NCBI GenBank assembly: GCA_946965045.2
Contig: OX337232.1
Location: forward strand, 2,666,001-2,730,000
DNA: 64,000 nt
Source: Epithemia pelagica
Lineage: Eukaryota > Bacillariophyta > Bacillariophyceae > Surirellales > Surirellaceae
Direction: 5' to 3'
Below the pieces are notes generated by a model. That model had not been told where the DNA came from. It ran no database searches and saw only the letters and a list, made by a program, of their open reading frames with translations. The position numbers and the translations under genes are program-made. Of this stretch, positions 55,402 to 64,000 are shown one piece after another (within the stretch, counting starts at the first letter, position 1; every line of letters begins with the position of its first letter).

Positions 55402-56049
55402 GGAGAGAAGATTTGACTCCTGAATGGTGGCTGTGGATTACGACAAAAACAAAGACAAGGACTGGGATGAGAATGGATGAATGGAGAGAAGAATACAAGA
55501 CGCCATCAGCATGAAGACCGAACGAAGAAAGAGTTATCTCGCTATTGGAAGTGAAGTGGGAAGGATCGTGCTTCGAAACACCCTGTAATTTATCTCCTTG
55601 ACCGTAATGTTCAGAAATAGAACCTTTGATTTGAATATTTCATTGCTGCGAGGAGTATCACGATTGACTTTGAGCCAGATTGTTTTTGAACTGGCGTTTG
55701 GGAATTGTAACTTGACCACTGGTTCGATCGACATGATTCGTTGCAGAAGGCTCATTCGCCCGTCAAAAAGTTCGAGGTCCAATTCATCGAGGGATGGTTT
55801 CGTGGGTGGGGGCGTTGGGCGTGTACGGACTAGTACTGCTCCCGAACTCCTGTCGCGTCACGACGTACGCACGACAGACAAGTACGGCAAACATTGTAGC
55901 GCACATCGATAATCAATAATCAATAATCACATTACTTTTTTTGTTGCTGATTGATCAAGTCCATCGTAGATCGTAGGGGTATGACGGTAGTAAACCGACC
56001 TCGTTCGCACTAGCTAGAACAAGTGATACTAGCTGGTAGATCAAGGACA
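55402..56049. other. Intergenic stretch
   Basis: Only a 104-codon ORF at 55598-55912 without domain signs. TCAATAATCAATAATCA is repeated near 55910-55930. No gene supported. Confidence 0.4.
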
Positions 56050-56988
56050 ATGGACGAGGAGAAGAAAGACGAGTCACCACAGAAACAAGTAAAGGGAAAG
56101 CGAGGTCCTCTTGCTGTCGAGACAGCGAGCGACAAAGAAGACAAAGACGACTACAGTTTCAAAGAAGAATTGGAACTTCCCAAGGAACTTTGGGGGTTAA
56201 GGGATAATATATTTGAGTTTGAGGAGGATCTGGAATTGGAGCTCTGGCGCCGTGGCTTTCCTGATCTACCAGTTGTCCTTGATCCCGAGAATGGAAGGGC
56301 CAGACTACGCATGCCCACAGGGGCGCACAACCAGGTTACATCAGAATATGCAGAATTTTTCAAAAGCGTGTGGAAGGGTACCGCATGTGTAATTAACAGC
56401 GACAATAATGTGTACATAGATGTACAACAGTCGGGTCGCAAAATTTATACCAGGGAACCTGACCTTGCATTCTGGGGGCCTGCCAAGACTTCTACCAAAA
56501 CAAGATGTGGGGCAACAATTTTGACCCCTCTGAACTTGGACAATCCACCTAAACGACACTCCTGTAGAGATCAAGTAGAAAGAGTCAACCCTGATGTTGT
56601 CATCCAGTTTAGCTGGAAGAATGGAGATTCCTACGAAGAAAAGGCGATTGATGACATGATGAATAGAACACTTGTGGTGTACAACCCTCCTCAAGCGAAC
56701 AACAGCCCACCAAAACTTGGCTATCTCATCAAGATCCGCACAAAGGCTAACAAGAGGACTGCTGATGACCGCTTGATTTTGCGAGCGATCGACGTTTACA
56801 GGATTCCAAATGGTGCCACCAAACAAGATGCCATCAAAAATAGAAAAGGGGCTTCCTACTCCAGATACCAACCTGGCGGTACTGATGTCCTCATTCAAAT
56901 CACACCAGAGGATCTCGGGGATACAACGACACCCCCACCACCCACCTTTACAATCAAAGCGAGCGATCTTTTCAATGATCTTTCGTAG
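56050..56988 (+). CDS. Uma2-like (PD-(D/E)xK fold candidate) protein
   Basis: 312 residues from ATG 56050; the frame is also open from 56023. Lysine/glutamate-rich first 40 residues, then a folded region with PTGAHNQVTSEYAEFFKSVW, YTREPDLAFWGP, NPDVVIQFSW, EEKAIDDMMNR and GYLIKIRTKA. The order (an EPD pair, a second PD strand, a Lys helix, then a short strand and a basic end) is like the Uma2/DUF820 restriction-endonuclease fold common in bacteria, especially cyanobacteria. The usual acidic residue after the second PD strand reads Q, so nuclease activity is doubtful. The tail is proline/threonine-rich. It lies 250 bp from a bacterial DNA insert, but I see no sign that they are linked. Confidence 0.45.
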   Translation: MDEEKKDESPQKQVKGKRGPLAVETASDKEDKDDYSFKEELELPKELWGLRDNIFEFEEDLELELWRRGFPDLPVVLDPENGRARLRMPTGAHNQVTSEYAEFFKSVWKGTACVINSDNNVYIDVQQSGRKIYTREPDLAFWGPAKTSTKTRCGATILTPLNLDNPPKRHSCRDQVERVNPDVVIQFSWKNGDSYEEKAIDDMMNRTLVVYNPPQANNSPPKLGYLIKIRTKANKRTADDRLILRAIDVYRIPNGATKQDAIKNRKGASYSRYQPGGTDVLIQITPEDLGDTTTPPPPTFTIKASDLFNDLS

Positions 56989-57241
56989 ATCGCTTGAAAC
57001 TAATAGAAACTATCATAGAGACTATCCACGAACATGTTTCTCGGTTCCCTTTTAGAGAACGAAATATGCCTATGGAAGACATAATATGTTGGTAGATAGT
57101 AGGAAACGTAAGAGAGCAAACAGTAGGAGTAGTTAATTTCATATTTTACCTTGTATCTTGTTTGCGTCCAACAACGAATTCCCGAGTACGAAGGAAGAGT
57201 ATCATAACTCAAAAGAGATTTGATGAATTACTCCTATCAAG

Positions 57242-57904
57242 GAAATAGTCCGAGCGCCTCAGAGTGACCCGCTTCCGGAGGCGATTGCCTAGCCCGAAGC
57301 CCGCTTAGCCCAAGCCCAGCTCGAATCGACTCAGGTGCAGTTTGCCGACACCCCAACGACATCGGCATCTGAAGCGACGTATGCTACTTCTAGCGCGATT
57401 GTGGCGATCGCTCATGATCTGGAAGTGGTGGCCGAAGTGCCCGAAGCTGACATTGCCCAAATTCGGCCTGGGCAAGCAGTCGAGATTGTGGCTTATGCCT
57501 TTGCCGACCAGATCTTTGAAGGGCGGGAAGGATTGATTGCCCCGGCAGCGGTAGAGCTGCAAAATGTGACGCTCTTTCAGGTGAGGATTGAACTGCTCTC
57601 TGGGCAAGCTATGCTGCTTTCTAACATGGATGTGAATGTGGCATTTATTGGCGATGAGTTAATGGATGCTTTGGTGGTGCCGACGGTTGCCATCATTACG
57701 CAAAACGGTCAGTCAGGGGCGTTGGTGCCGGGAGCCCGCGATCGTATCCGCTTTCGCCCGGTTGTATTGGGGTCTCAAGCCAGTAATCAGATTCAGATTG
57801 TGGAAGGGGTTGAAGAAGGCGATCGTGTCTTTGTGGACTTACCCCCTGGGAAAACCCTGGAAAACCTCAGCTTTGGTCGTGATACTCAATCCGACGACGA
57901 ATAA
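57242..57904 (+). pseudogene. Membrane fusion protein (HlyD/MacA-type) C-terminal fragment of cyanobacterial type
   Basis: From about 57242 the frame reads VRAP ..., then after TAG at 57290 a coiled-coil end (PEARLAQAQLESTQVQFA), followed by the lipoyl and beta-barrel parts: IVAIAHDLEVVAEVPEADIA, IRPGQAVEIVAYAF, FEGREGLIAPAAV. Then the membrane-proximal part: MDVNVAFIGDELMDALVVPT, VAIITQNGQSGALVP, FRPVVLGSQASNQIQIVEGV, EEGDRVFVDLPPG. In bacteria this protein links an inner-membrane exporter to an outer-membrane channel. The N-terminal half is missing, and TAG at 57290 sits where a CAG codon would fit. The 190-codon open part starts with GTG 57335. It has no eukaryotic signals, so I regard it as a dead transferred fragment. 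Confidence 0.8.
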
Positions 57905-57974
57905 GAAGGCATACAAAATGGTGGTCGGAATTTTGCTCCTGGAGAAGACGAAATCTCAGACATGTCATACAGTT

Positions 57975-58463
57975 TTAGCTTTGTAATGCCCAATATCGAG
58001 CCGACAGGCAGGACATCCCAGCCAAGGAGAAAGCTTGCAGCAAAGTCTGGTGCAGAGTTAATGATCTCAGAGCGTTTCGGGTTAACTGCGTCAACTGATG
58101 AGATAACGCTTGCTGTAATTCATTGAGGTCCAACCAGAGTCGATTCGACAACCGTCCTTTCAGCAGCGCCCACAGTTGTTCAATAGCATTCGACTCTGGG
58201 CTGTAAGGCGGCTGCAAGTAAAACGCGACATTCGAGGGTATTGCCAAGTTGGTAGCCCGATGGACAGCGCTTTGGTCCCGTTGAATGATGTGCATGTCAT
58301 CGGGGTTGGAATAATCCCTGCTAACGGCTGCCAAGACCTCGCCAAAGCAAAGGTGGTCCAGCCGCGAATACTCCCAAAAGAATGATTCACCGGTGAGTGG
58401 TCCGACTGTCCCGCTGCCCAGGAAGTTTGAGATGCTTAATGTCATCAATAGGACTTGCTTCAA
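57975..58463 (-). pseudogene. IS630-type transposase, C-terminal part
   Basis: About 160 residues. GTVGPLTGESFFWEYSRLDH corresponds to the conserved region after the first DDE aspartate of IS630/Tc1-like transposases, IIQRDQSAVHRA carries the second Asp, and LQPPYSPESNAIEQLWALLK carries the third acidic residue in the family's PYSPELNPIE motif. The first Asp and the N-terminal helix-turn-helix are absent. It lies 71 bp from the membrane fusion protein fragment on the opposite strand, so both probably came in one piece of bacterial DNA. The IS ends cannot be defined. Confidence 0.8.
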
Positions 58464-58632
58464 TCAAAGTTCTATTCGTTCTTGGTCGCCCCACTCTCCC
58501 GACCAGGTTGCGCGAGCCTCTTGCCTGGGAGTCTCGTTGGCGGCGCATCGCCCTCGTCAGAGTCGCCTTGGTCTGTATTACCTTATCTTACTCCAGAGAG
58601 GGTTTGGGTTAGCCCTTGCACTTCTGTTGTTG

Positions 58633-59715
58633 TCATTCATCATCACTGTCTTCTGGCAACAATGAGCAGGCAGGCATCAGCTTCGTCCCTGCAAAAGACG
58701 AGAAATTTATAGCTCCTTTGAGCGAGAGTAAGAAGGGATCAGGGAGGCAGGACTCTTCAAAGTGAAAAGTTCCCTTCGCAACTCGTATGGTACGGAAATC
58801 GATGTCAGGTTTTAACACCGGGATGGATATTGTAGGACTCAAAGACTGACGAAGATGTTGAACAAGGCGCTTCCACGCCAACACTGAGCGGTCAGTCGTA
58901 TTTTCAGCGGTAAAGTTGAATTCTTCCAGCACGTCGTTGTCCGTATCTAGAAGAGATTCTGCAATGTCCTTCACGAACACAGCCAATGTTGTAATGGCAG
59001 TTCGAATGTCCGTTTCAGAGCAGGTCTCCCGGGCGTTACGAAGCACTTCCGAAGCTGCTGCATTGCCCGAATCACCGCACGGAAGCACAAGTGCGCTGTA
59101 GGGAGTGACGCCATCCCATCCTTTTATTTGCTCCAAGGGCAAGAGCGGTAAAATGATCAGCGACGGGGGTGTTGAATCAAAGTAGCAATCCTGCAATTTC
59201 AGATACATCTTGTTGTATTTACTGTGCTTGATTCCTGAATCATTCAGTCGTCGACTTGGTCCCTTCATTCCGTTCAAAAGCTTTCGACGTTTGTTGAAAT
59301 CTGCCTCGAAGAGTCCGGTGATGGCTTGAACAATTTGTACGTAGGCAACATGGCAGAGTTTCGCATTTGACAAAAGGTGTGCCTTCTCTGTCTGGATGTT
59401 GTACAAAAAATCGACACGGGTAGTCTGCTGTGCTGTATTGGTTTTATCCGACTTGTCCGTACTAGCCTCGGGTAGTTGATTCAATTTGGCCGTGCTGGCC
59501 GTATTCGGATAAATTCGCTGCCCTTCCTCTAAGCTTCGACGAGTATTAAGAAACGAGGATGCCGTTAGAGGGGTTGATTGCTGGACATTAATTACCTGTT
59601 CGAAACCGGCAAAAAACACGCCCTCATCCCGGTCATTTCTCTCGTCTGTGGACAAGGTCTGCATGAAAAGCCTGTTGGCTCGAAGGACCGCGTCTCTATG
59701 CGCAAATACCGACAT
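58633..59715 (-). CDS. Unknown protein of 360 residues
   Basis: Starts at ATG 59715 (MSVFAHRDAVLRANRLFMQT); a TTG nine bases upstream follows a stop. Mostly helical and polar with the segments HLLSNAKLCHVAYVQIVQAI, KMYLKLQDCYFDSTPPSLII and WDGVTPYSALVLPCGDSGNA, then TAITTLAVFVKDIAESLLDT and an acidic end (LLPEDSDDE). No signal peptide, membrane segment or catalytic motif recognised. The ORF is long and uninterrupted, so it is probably real. Its stop abuts the bacterial insert. Confidence 0.55.
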   Translation of the reverse strand: MSVFAHRDAVLRANRLFMQTLSTDERNDRDEGVFFAGFEQVINVQQSTPLTASSFLNTRRSLEEGQRIYPNTASTAKLNQLPEASTDKSDKTNTAQQTTRVDFLYNIQTEKAHLLSNAKLCHVAYVQIVQAITGLFEADFNKRRKLLNGMKGPSRRLNDSGIKHSKYNKMYLKLQDCYFDSTPPSLIILPLLPLEQIKGWDGVTPYSALVLPCGDSGNAAASEVLRNARETCSETDIRTAITTLAVFVKDIAESLLDTDNDVLEEFNFTAENTTDRSVLAWKRLVQHLRQSLSPTISIPVLKPDIDFRTIRVAKGTFHFEESCLPDPFLLSLKGAINFSSFAGTKLMPACSLLPEDSDDE

Positions 59716-59724
59716 TACAGCCAA

Positions 59725-60187
59725 GTTACTCGAGATGGACAGTTCGTAGTCGCAAAGTGCAAACGATACGAGGAGGATTGTTGATGATGACCAACGAAGA
59801 TGATGATAATGATGATGGGCGAAAACCGAAAACGATCACCGAACAAAAACAACGCAACGACAGTGCCTTCTGCCATACCCATGTAAAATAGCACGGTATA
59901 AAAATTGTTATTTTAGTATAGTCTTTAAAGTAAATTTTAGGCCGTGAGACAACCGTGTAATGAAAATAGTAACACAACAACAACACACCCATCGACACAC
60001 CCATCGACACACAAGAATCAATCGCCATTGAGTGGCAGTATTTTGGCATGTAATTGGAGGCCCCACCTAGGTCAAGACCAATGCCATGAATCGCATCGGG
60101 ATCTTCCAATGATGGCCAGCAACAAACGTATGTCCTTCAAGTAGGCAAACAGCAATCAAACAAAAGTTGGAGAACACAAGAAGTATC
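59725..60187. other. Divergent region between the unknown gene and the Crypton-like gene
   Basis: Contains GATGATGATAATGATGATG iterations (about 59784-59816) and a tandem CACACCCATCGACACACCCATCG (about 59984-60012). No ORF with domain evidence. It may hold the left end of the Crypton. Confidence 0.45.
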
Positions 60188-62664
60188 ATGAATGCTGCAA
60201 CTGGAGTCTTTCTCCATGATCCAAAACAGGCCAAGGAAGGATCATGTGGAACAAGACAGAATGTTGCTACGACAGTGGACGCAACTGACCTACAGGGAAG
60301 AAAACCCAGGAAGAAAGGGGACATTGTATTCACCAAGCTCTCTAAGGAAGATAATGAGGAGATGGAAGCAGCCATCAAGGAAACCATCTACAAGTATGGG
60401 ATGCAACCAGCAAGAATGCCAGGAGAAAATATGGTGACGGACCAACTTCGTGGGAGTCATGACGGCACAGACAAGTCTCTCCCTCAATACAACAAGTACT
60501 GGGGGGAATTGGGTCGCTTTGCCTTCCTTATTGGAGACTATATCACAGCTACAATATGTCATGATGATCTGAGGCCTGCAGACCCCCTCCCAGCCAACCC
60601 TAATACAATCGGCCTATTTTACCACTACAAGTCCTTCACTCGTCTCAACAGGGTGAAAGACCTCAGTAATCATCATGTCCAATACACCAATGGGCCTCAC
60701 AAGGGGCAGTTTATTGTTGGTAGCTGTTCCATGGTTGCAAATGGTGACAGGAAGAAAGGGGGTTGGTCGGACCCATCAAACATCCGAAAATGCCGCGTTG
60801 CATTGCGTACATTGCACCGTGCTTTTTGTGCGGGCGAGTTCCCTAACGCGTACTATGCTGCATGTTCCAAGTGCATCAAACGCAATGAAGCTCTCGCGGG
60901 GAAAATAAACTGGCGAAACACGGAACAGCGACGTTTTGAATGCTGTGACACGTGTACCTTCCATAAGGTAAAAGCTCGTGGGGATCCTACTTACGAACTA
61001 AAGTGTGCTGCCCGATTTCAGCGGGTACACAATATGTTGAAAGACAAGCACCGAGCACGTGGGGCACTTCATATGACTACTCACCAAGTACGCGTCATAC
61101 GGGAGCATATCATGTCATGCGGCAGTGATTTAAAGTACCTACAGCTGTGGACAATGATACTTATGGGAATTCAGCTTTTCCTGCGCGCTGAGGAGGTGAC
61201 TTCTATATGCTTGGAACAGTTTCGAATGGAGTCCTGGAAAGTCTATGAAAAGGAGGCTCGTGTCGACCAAATTGTACTATGGGTGAAGGGGAAATGTGAT
61301 GTTGAAGAACAATCCCTGGCTATTTATCGTGATGATGAAAACCCAGAGTTTTGTCTTGTACGAACACTCCTTGTTTATATTGCTGCGGCAAAACTGAAAG
61401 GTCCCTTTCTTTTCCCTGCATCTGCTGAACCAATGGATGGACATGTGCAATACGACAAACTGTTATCTGAAATTAAGGTAAGACATGTGTGAAGAAAAGG
61501 GCCTAACAATTAATTCATTGTCTCACGCCACTGGGAATTACACTTCTTTATTCGCAGAAAATTCTAGTTAAGCAATTCTCGGGAGAGCATGATGCGTTTG
61601 ATGAGAAGCAGTGTACTATTGGCACGCACACTCTCCGGAAGACTGGGTACATGTTCGCGGTATTTGGTATCTTGTATAGATATGAGAGTACTGGCCGAAG
61701 AAGGACAGACATGTCGCAGCCACTACTACAAATACAGCCCCTGGAAGATGATGCTTTAAGTAAATCTGCAAGGCACAAGACCATACAGCAGGCGACACAC
61801 TACTATCAAAACTGTCTTTCTAAATGGGAGGACTGTGGTTTTCACGTGACTGACATGTGGCCCCTCTATAAATGTTCCCCGTGGAAGTCCATCTTTTATG
61901 CAAGTGGGAAATATGCCCGGAAGAATCCAAATGCCAGCACACGGACAAACAAGACTGTAACGGAACTCGCGGATTGGTACGTCAAAGTTGGGCTTGGTTT
62001 CTCAGCGGACTATACATGGAAAGAAGCATACAAACGTGCACTACATCGGTCTCCGACCGCTACCCCATTGGAGCTCCTGCGTGCATTACACAAAAGCCTG
62101 ATACCTCCAGAAAAACAAAAAGAGGCAGAGATTTTGTTGTCTGATTGCCTTCGGGATGCTCTAGTTGCTGGATCCCAGCAATGCAATGGATACAACACAA
62201 CAAGACAGCAGGATGAAAGCCACCAGCAGGTAAGTATTGCTGAAACAGCAACAGTGGCTGAGATGAACATTGTGACCCCAGAACAAAACAACAAGAGGAA
62301 GAGAACTGATGGAGAGGACGAGGAGGCAAGGAAGCAACAACGGAATTGGATGAGGGAGAAGAGGAGAGCTGGGCCAGAACAAGAACAAGAATCATTGTCA
62401 AATGCCAGACAGGAAGTGGCTGATGCAACAGGTGACAACAAAGAAGTGATACTGAAGTTGAAAGAGGTGGTTGCTCGGTACAGAGGTCGGAACACAGGAT
62501 TTGTCCCACGAGATTTTCAATGGCTACGACGCTTAAGGACAAGTTTGGGGAACGTGGAAAAATGCATTGCCAACTGTCATGGTGGAGATGAAGAAGCCTT
62601 TCTGAGAGCATTGCCTAAAGTCAACAAATTGTCCTACAGGTGCTTCTGTGCTACAAGAAAATAA
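60188..62664 (+). CDS. Tyrosine recombinase of Crypton type, spliced
   Basis: Exons 60188-61477 and 61558-62664 code 798 residues. The 80-bp intron has GTAAGA, a CCTAAC branch-like site at 61502 and TTCGCAG, and splits the gene between codons. The recombinase core has R333 in FLRAEEVTS (first catalytic Arg), H454 and R457 in THTLRKTGYM, and RHKTIQQATHYYQN with Y512/Y513 as nucleophile, the R...HxxR...H...Y order of the family. N-terminal 300 residues include a cysteine pattern (CSKCIK, CCDTC) that may bind zinc. The C-terminus is lysine/glutamate-rich and ends in a basic domain (RYRGRNTGFVPRDFQWLRRL). Cryptons move by recombinase-mediated insertion without inverted repeats and are known from stramenopiles. 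Start chosen at the first ATG. Complete. Confidence 0.78.
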
Positions 62665-63350
62665 AATGATCCAACAATGCAAAGGCTGGAAGCCTTCGAC
62701 TGCCAATAGTCAAAAGGAATGGGCCCCCTTTGAAATGTGGCAGTCAAGGTGGGTGGTGGTGGGCCAGCTTCTTAATATTATACATAGTGAGTGAGTAGTA
62801 TCCTTTCATCTTGCCACCATTGTGGTTTTCCTCTTAGAGAGGCAACTCGTCTCAAAACTTGTATTCGTGACTCGTCCATTGGAGTCCTGACCATTGATAG
62901 CAGCGAATCAATGGCCGCGAGCATCAGGAGCCATCCAATGTTGTACAAAATGACCTTATAGTAAATCTTCTTTATGCGGTGTCAAGCAAGTGGGGGGGAA
63001 TGAAAATACAAACCACGTGTTTTTCATCGTTTTGGTCGCCTTTACAGTGACAAAATTTTGACACACCCTTCGAGGGCGAAATCAATACTTGTGATCTCTA
63101 GGAATTACGAGGAATTAGGGGGAATGAGGAATCCACAGTGCCACGTGCGACGAGAAATGACTGGAGGAGGAACAGCCAGATGGCGGAAGATTCATGTCTC
63201 AGTGTCAAGAACGCGAACCGTGAATGGAACGTGGCGACACGAATGGCGGGATCCATATAGGGGTACCGCACCCTACCTCTCCCTGGTCGGACCTAGGGAG
63301 TTCGAGCGGGTCAAGAATGGGAAAGCTTGGAGACCAGCATTAAAACCCAT
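62665..63350. other. Downstream of the Crypton gene and LTR-side of a gypsy element
   Basis: No supported gene. On the minus strand the purine run GAGAGGTAGGG (about 63271-63285) followed by TG at 63270 could be the polypurine tract and LTR start of the gypsy element whose integrase ends at 63351. The LTR end cannot be placed. The G7 run near 62990 is notable. Confidence 0.35.
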
Positions 63351-64000
63351 TTATTCACGAAATGGAACAAGGCGACGAATGTTAATTCGTTCAGTGACGT
63401 GGGGACCACGTTGGATAGTCACAGTGCCATTGGAATGGACTTGTGTAATCCGAAAGGGATTGGGGCTTGTGCGGAGCTCAAGCTTGTCCGGATTCGTGGC
63501 GCGAAGGAGCACACGATCATTGACAGCGTAGTCATGAAAGACACGAGAACGATTTGCGAGACGAGCGCGTTCATCGACAATCTGTTGTCGTTTCAGACGG
63601 ACTGTTTCCATGTCCGCAATAATAGGTATGTCGAACAGCATGTCGCGATGGAACGCAAGGCTGCCGCCGGGAGAATATTTCAAGGCGCCGTGAATGGCAG
63701 TGCGAGTGAAATACGCAGCGGTCTGCAGAGCAGTATCCACGGCAAGTGCAGCATTGTGCGCATCTTGTGGTGGTTCATAGTTGGTGATCACACGAAGAGT
63801 GTTGCCAACAGTCAAATGTAATCGCTCGCAAAGAGCATTTGATTGAGGATTCTTGGCCGTCAACGGCACTGGCTTAATGCCATGGTTTCGAAGCACTTGC
63901 GTGAACGCATGTCCGATAAATTCACCGCCTTGATCAAAAAGGCAACGAACGGGACGTGGATAGCGTGAGAGCCACGCGTTTTCCAATTGAAGACCCACGT
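63351..64000 (-). CDS. Ty3/gypsy integrase C-terminal part, running off the window
   Basis: At least 215 residues, open to the window edge, so the start is outside. The integrase core has FDQGGEFIGHAF (second catalytic Asp) and NPQSNALCERLHLTVGNTLR (catalytic Glu), then a helical region (AALAVDTALQTAAYFTRTAI, LKYSPGGSLAFHRDMLFDIP) and the C-terminal beta-barrel end VNDRVLLRATNP ... PFRITQVHSNGTVTIQRG and TERINIRRLVPF. The ORF ends right after this, so integrase is last in pol, the gypsy order, unlike the copia elements elsewhere in the window. No stop in the visible part. Confidence 0.88.
   Translation of the reverse strand, partial: VGLQLENAWLSRYPRPVRCLFDQGGEFIGHAFTQVLRNHGIKPVPLTAKNPQSNALCERLHLTVGNTLRVITNYEPPQDAHNAALAVDTALQTAAYFTRTAIHGALKYSPGGSLAFHRDMLFDIPIIADMETVRLKRQQIVDERARLANRSRVFHDYAVNDRVLLRATNPDKLELRTSPNPFRITQVHSNGTVTIQRGPHVTERINIRRLVPFRE

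Larger units (their letters stand above)
57242..58632. other. Bacterial, probably cyanobacterial, DNA inserted between diatom genes
   Basis: Within about 1.4 kb lie pieces of two bacterial genes with bacterial codon use and higher GC than the flanks. A GCGATCGC octamer (57404-57411), the highly iterated palindrome of cyanobacteria, and two further GCGATCG heptamers near 57737 and 57819 point to a cyanobacterial source. Between 58464 and 58632 a third short piece of bacterial look remains unassigned. The flanks return to diatom-like sequence at about 57240 and at the stop of the next gene (58633). Confidence 0.7.

Noticed and set aside
55598-55912. 104-codon ORF as a gene
   Set aside because: No domain, no targeting signal and repeat-like end; kept as intergenic.
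57242-58632. Transfer from a diazotrophic endosymbiont of rhopalodiacean diatoms
   Set aside because: The segment looks richer in GC than expected for those AT-rich symbionts; a free-living cyanobacterial source is more likely, though neither is shown.
63058-63821. Plus-strand ORFs of 157 and 164 codons
   Set aside because: Most of their length is opposite the gypsy integrase or its flank; no domain in them.

Overview
The window looks like nuclear DNA of a diatom, probably a pennate one. Evidence: short GT-AG introns (62-80 bp), proteins with a signal peptide followed by an aromatic residue as in diatom plastid targeting, a diatom-type VRVYSR...GD.P family protein, helicase-associated-domain genes, and many Ty1/copia elements plus a Crypton-like recombinase. 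Species cannot be fixed from the sequence. LAYOUT: 1-4530 holds the 3' part of a decayed copia element. 4531-6617 is gene-poor and carries a 38-bp inverted repeat. 6618-22245 is one copia element whose pol is split by a complete 8,377-bp copia element and by a 467-bp TIR element, and whose 3' LTR is split by a 485-bp TIR element. 22488-27556 is a PIF/Harbinger-type DNA transposon with four ORFs, a CAG target duplication and arrays of GTATCG motifs at both ends. 27707-28425 is an 18-bp tandem array split by a 539-bp TIR element. 28906-42437 is the genic island: a diatom-family protein, a ribokinase-ITPase fusion, a PhyH-like dioxygenase divergent from a plastid-type DUF3783-like protein, a DUF4386-like membrane protein, a QOR2-like reductase, NHP2, a frame-broken membrane protein, an isopenicillin-N-synthase-like dioxygenase and a spliced plastid-type protein resembling glutamyl-tRNA reductase. 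42730-47950 is a tandem duplication of a two-exon helicase-associated-domain gene. 48653-54891 is a young copia element (212-bp LTRs that I read as identical, GACGT target duplication). 55177-56988 has a small ORF and a Uma2-like nuclease-fold candidate. 57242-58632 is bacterial, apparently cyanobacterial, DNA (membrane fusion protein piece, IS630 transposase piece, a GCGATCGC site). 58633-59715 is an unknown gene. 60188-62664 is a spliced tyrosine recombinase of Crypton type. 63351-64000 is the end of a gypsy integrase running off the window. HOW IT FITS: mobile DNA makes up well over half of the window, and the host genes sit mainly in one compact island with very short intergenic distances. 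The nesting gives a relative chronology: the outer copia has 5 differences between its 193-bp LTRs, the inner one 2 in 784 bp, and the 48.6-kb one none that I see. Every in-frame stop that breaks these pol genes can be explained by one C-to-T (or G-to-A) transition, which suggests cytosine deamination acting on mobile DNA. The hunt points I rate highest are the cyanobacterial insert, the four-ORF Harbinger element, the plastid GluTR-like protein and the ribokinase-ITPase fusion.
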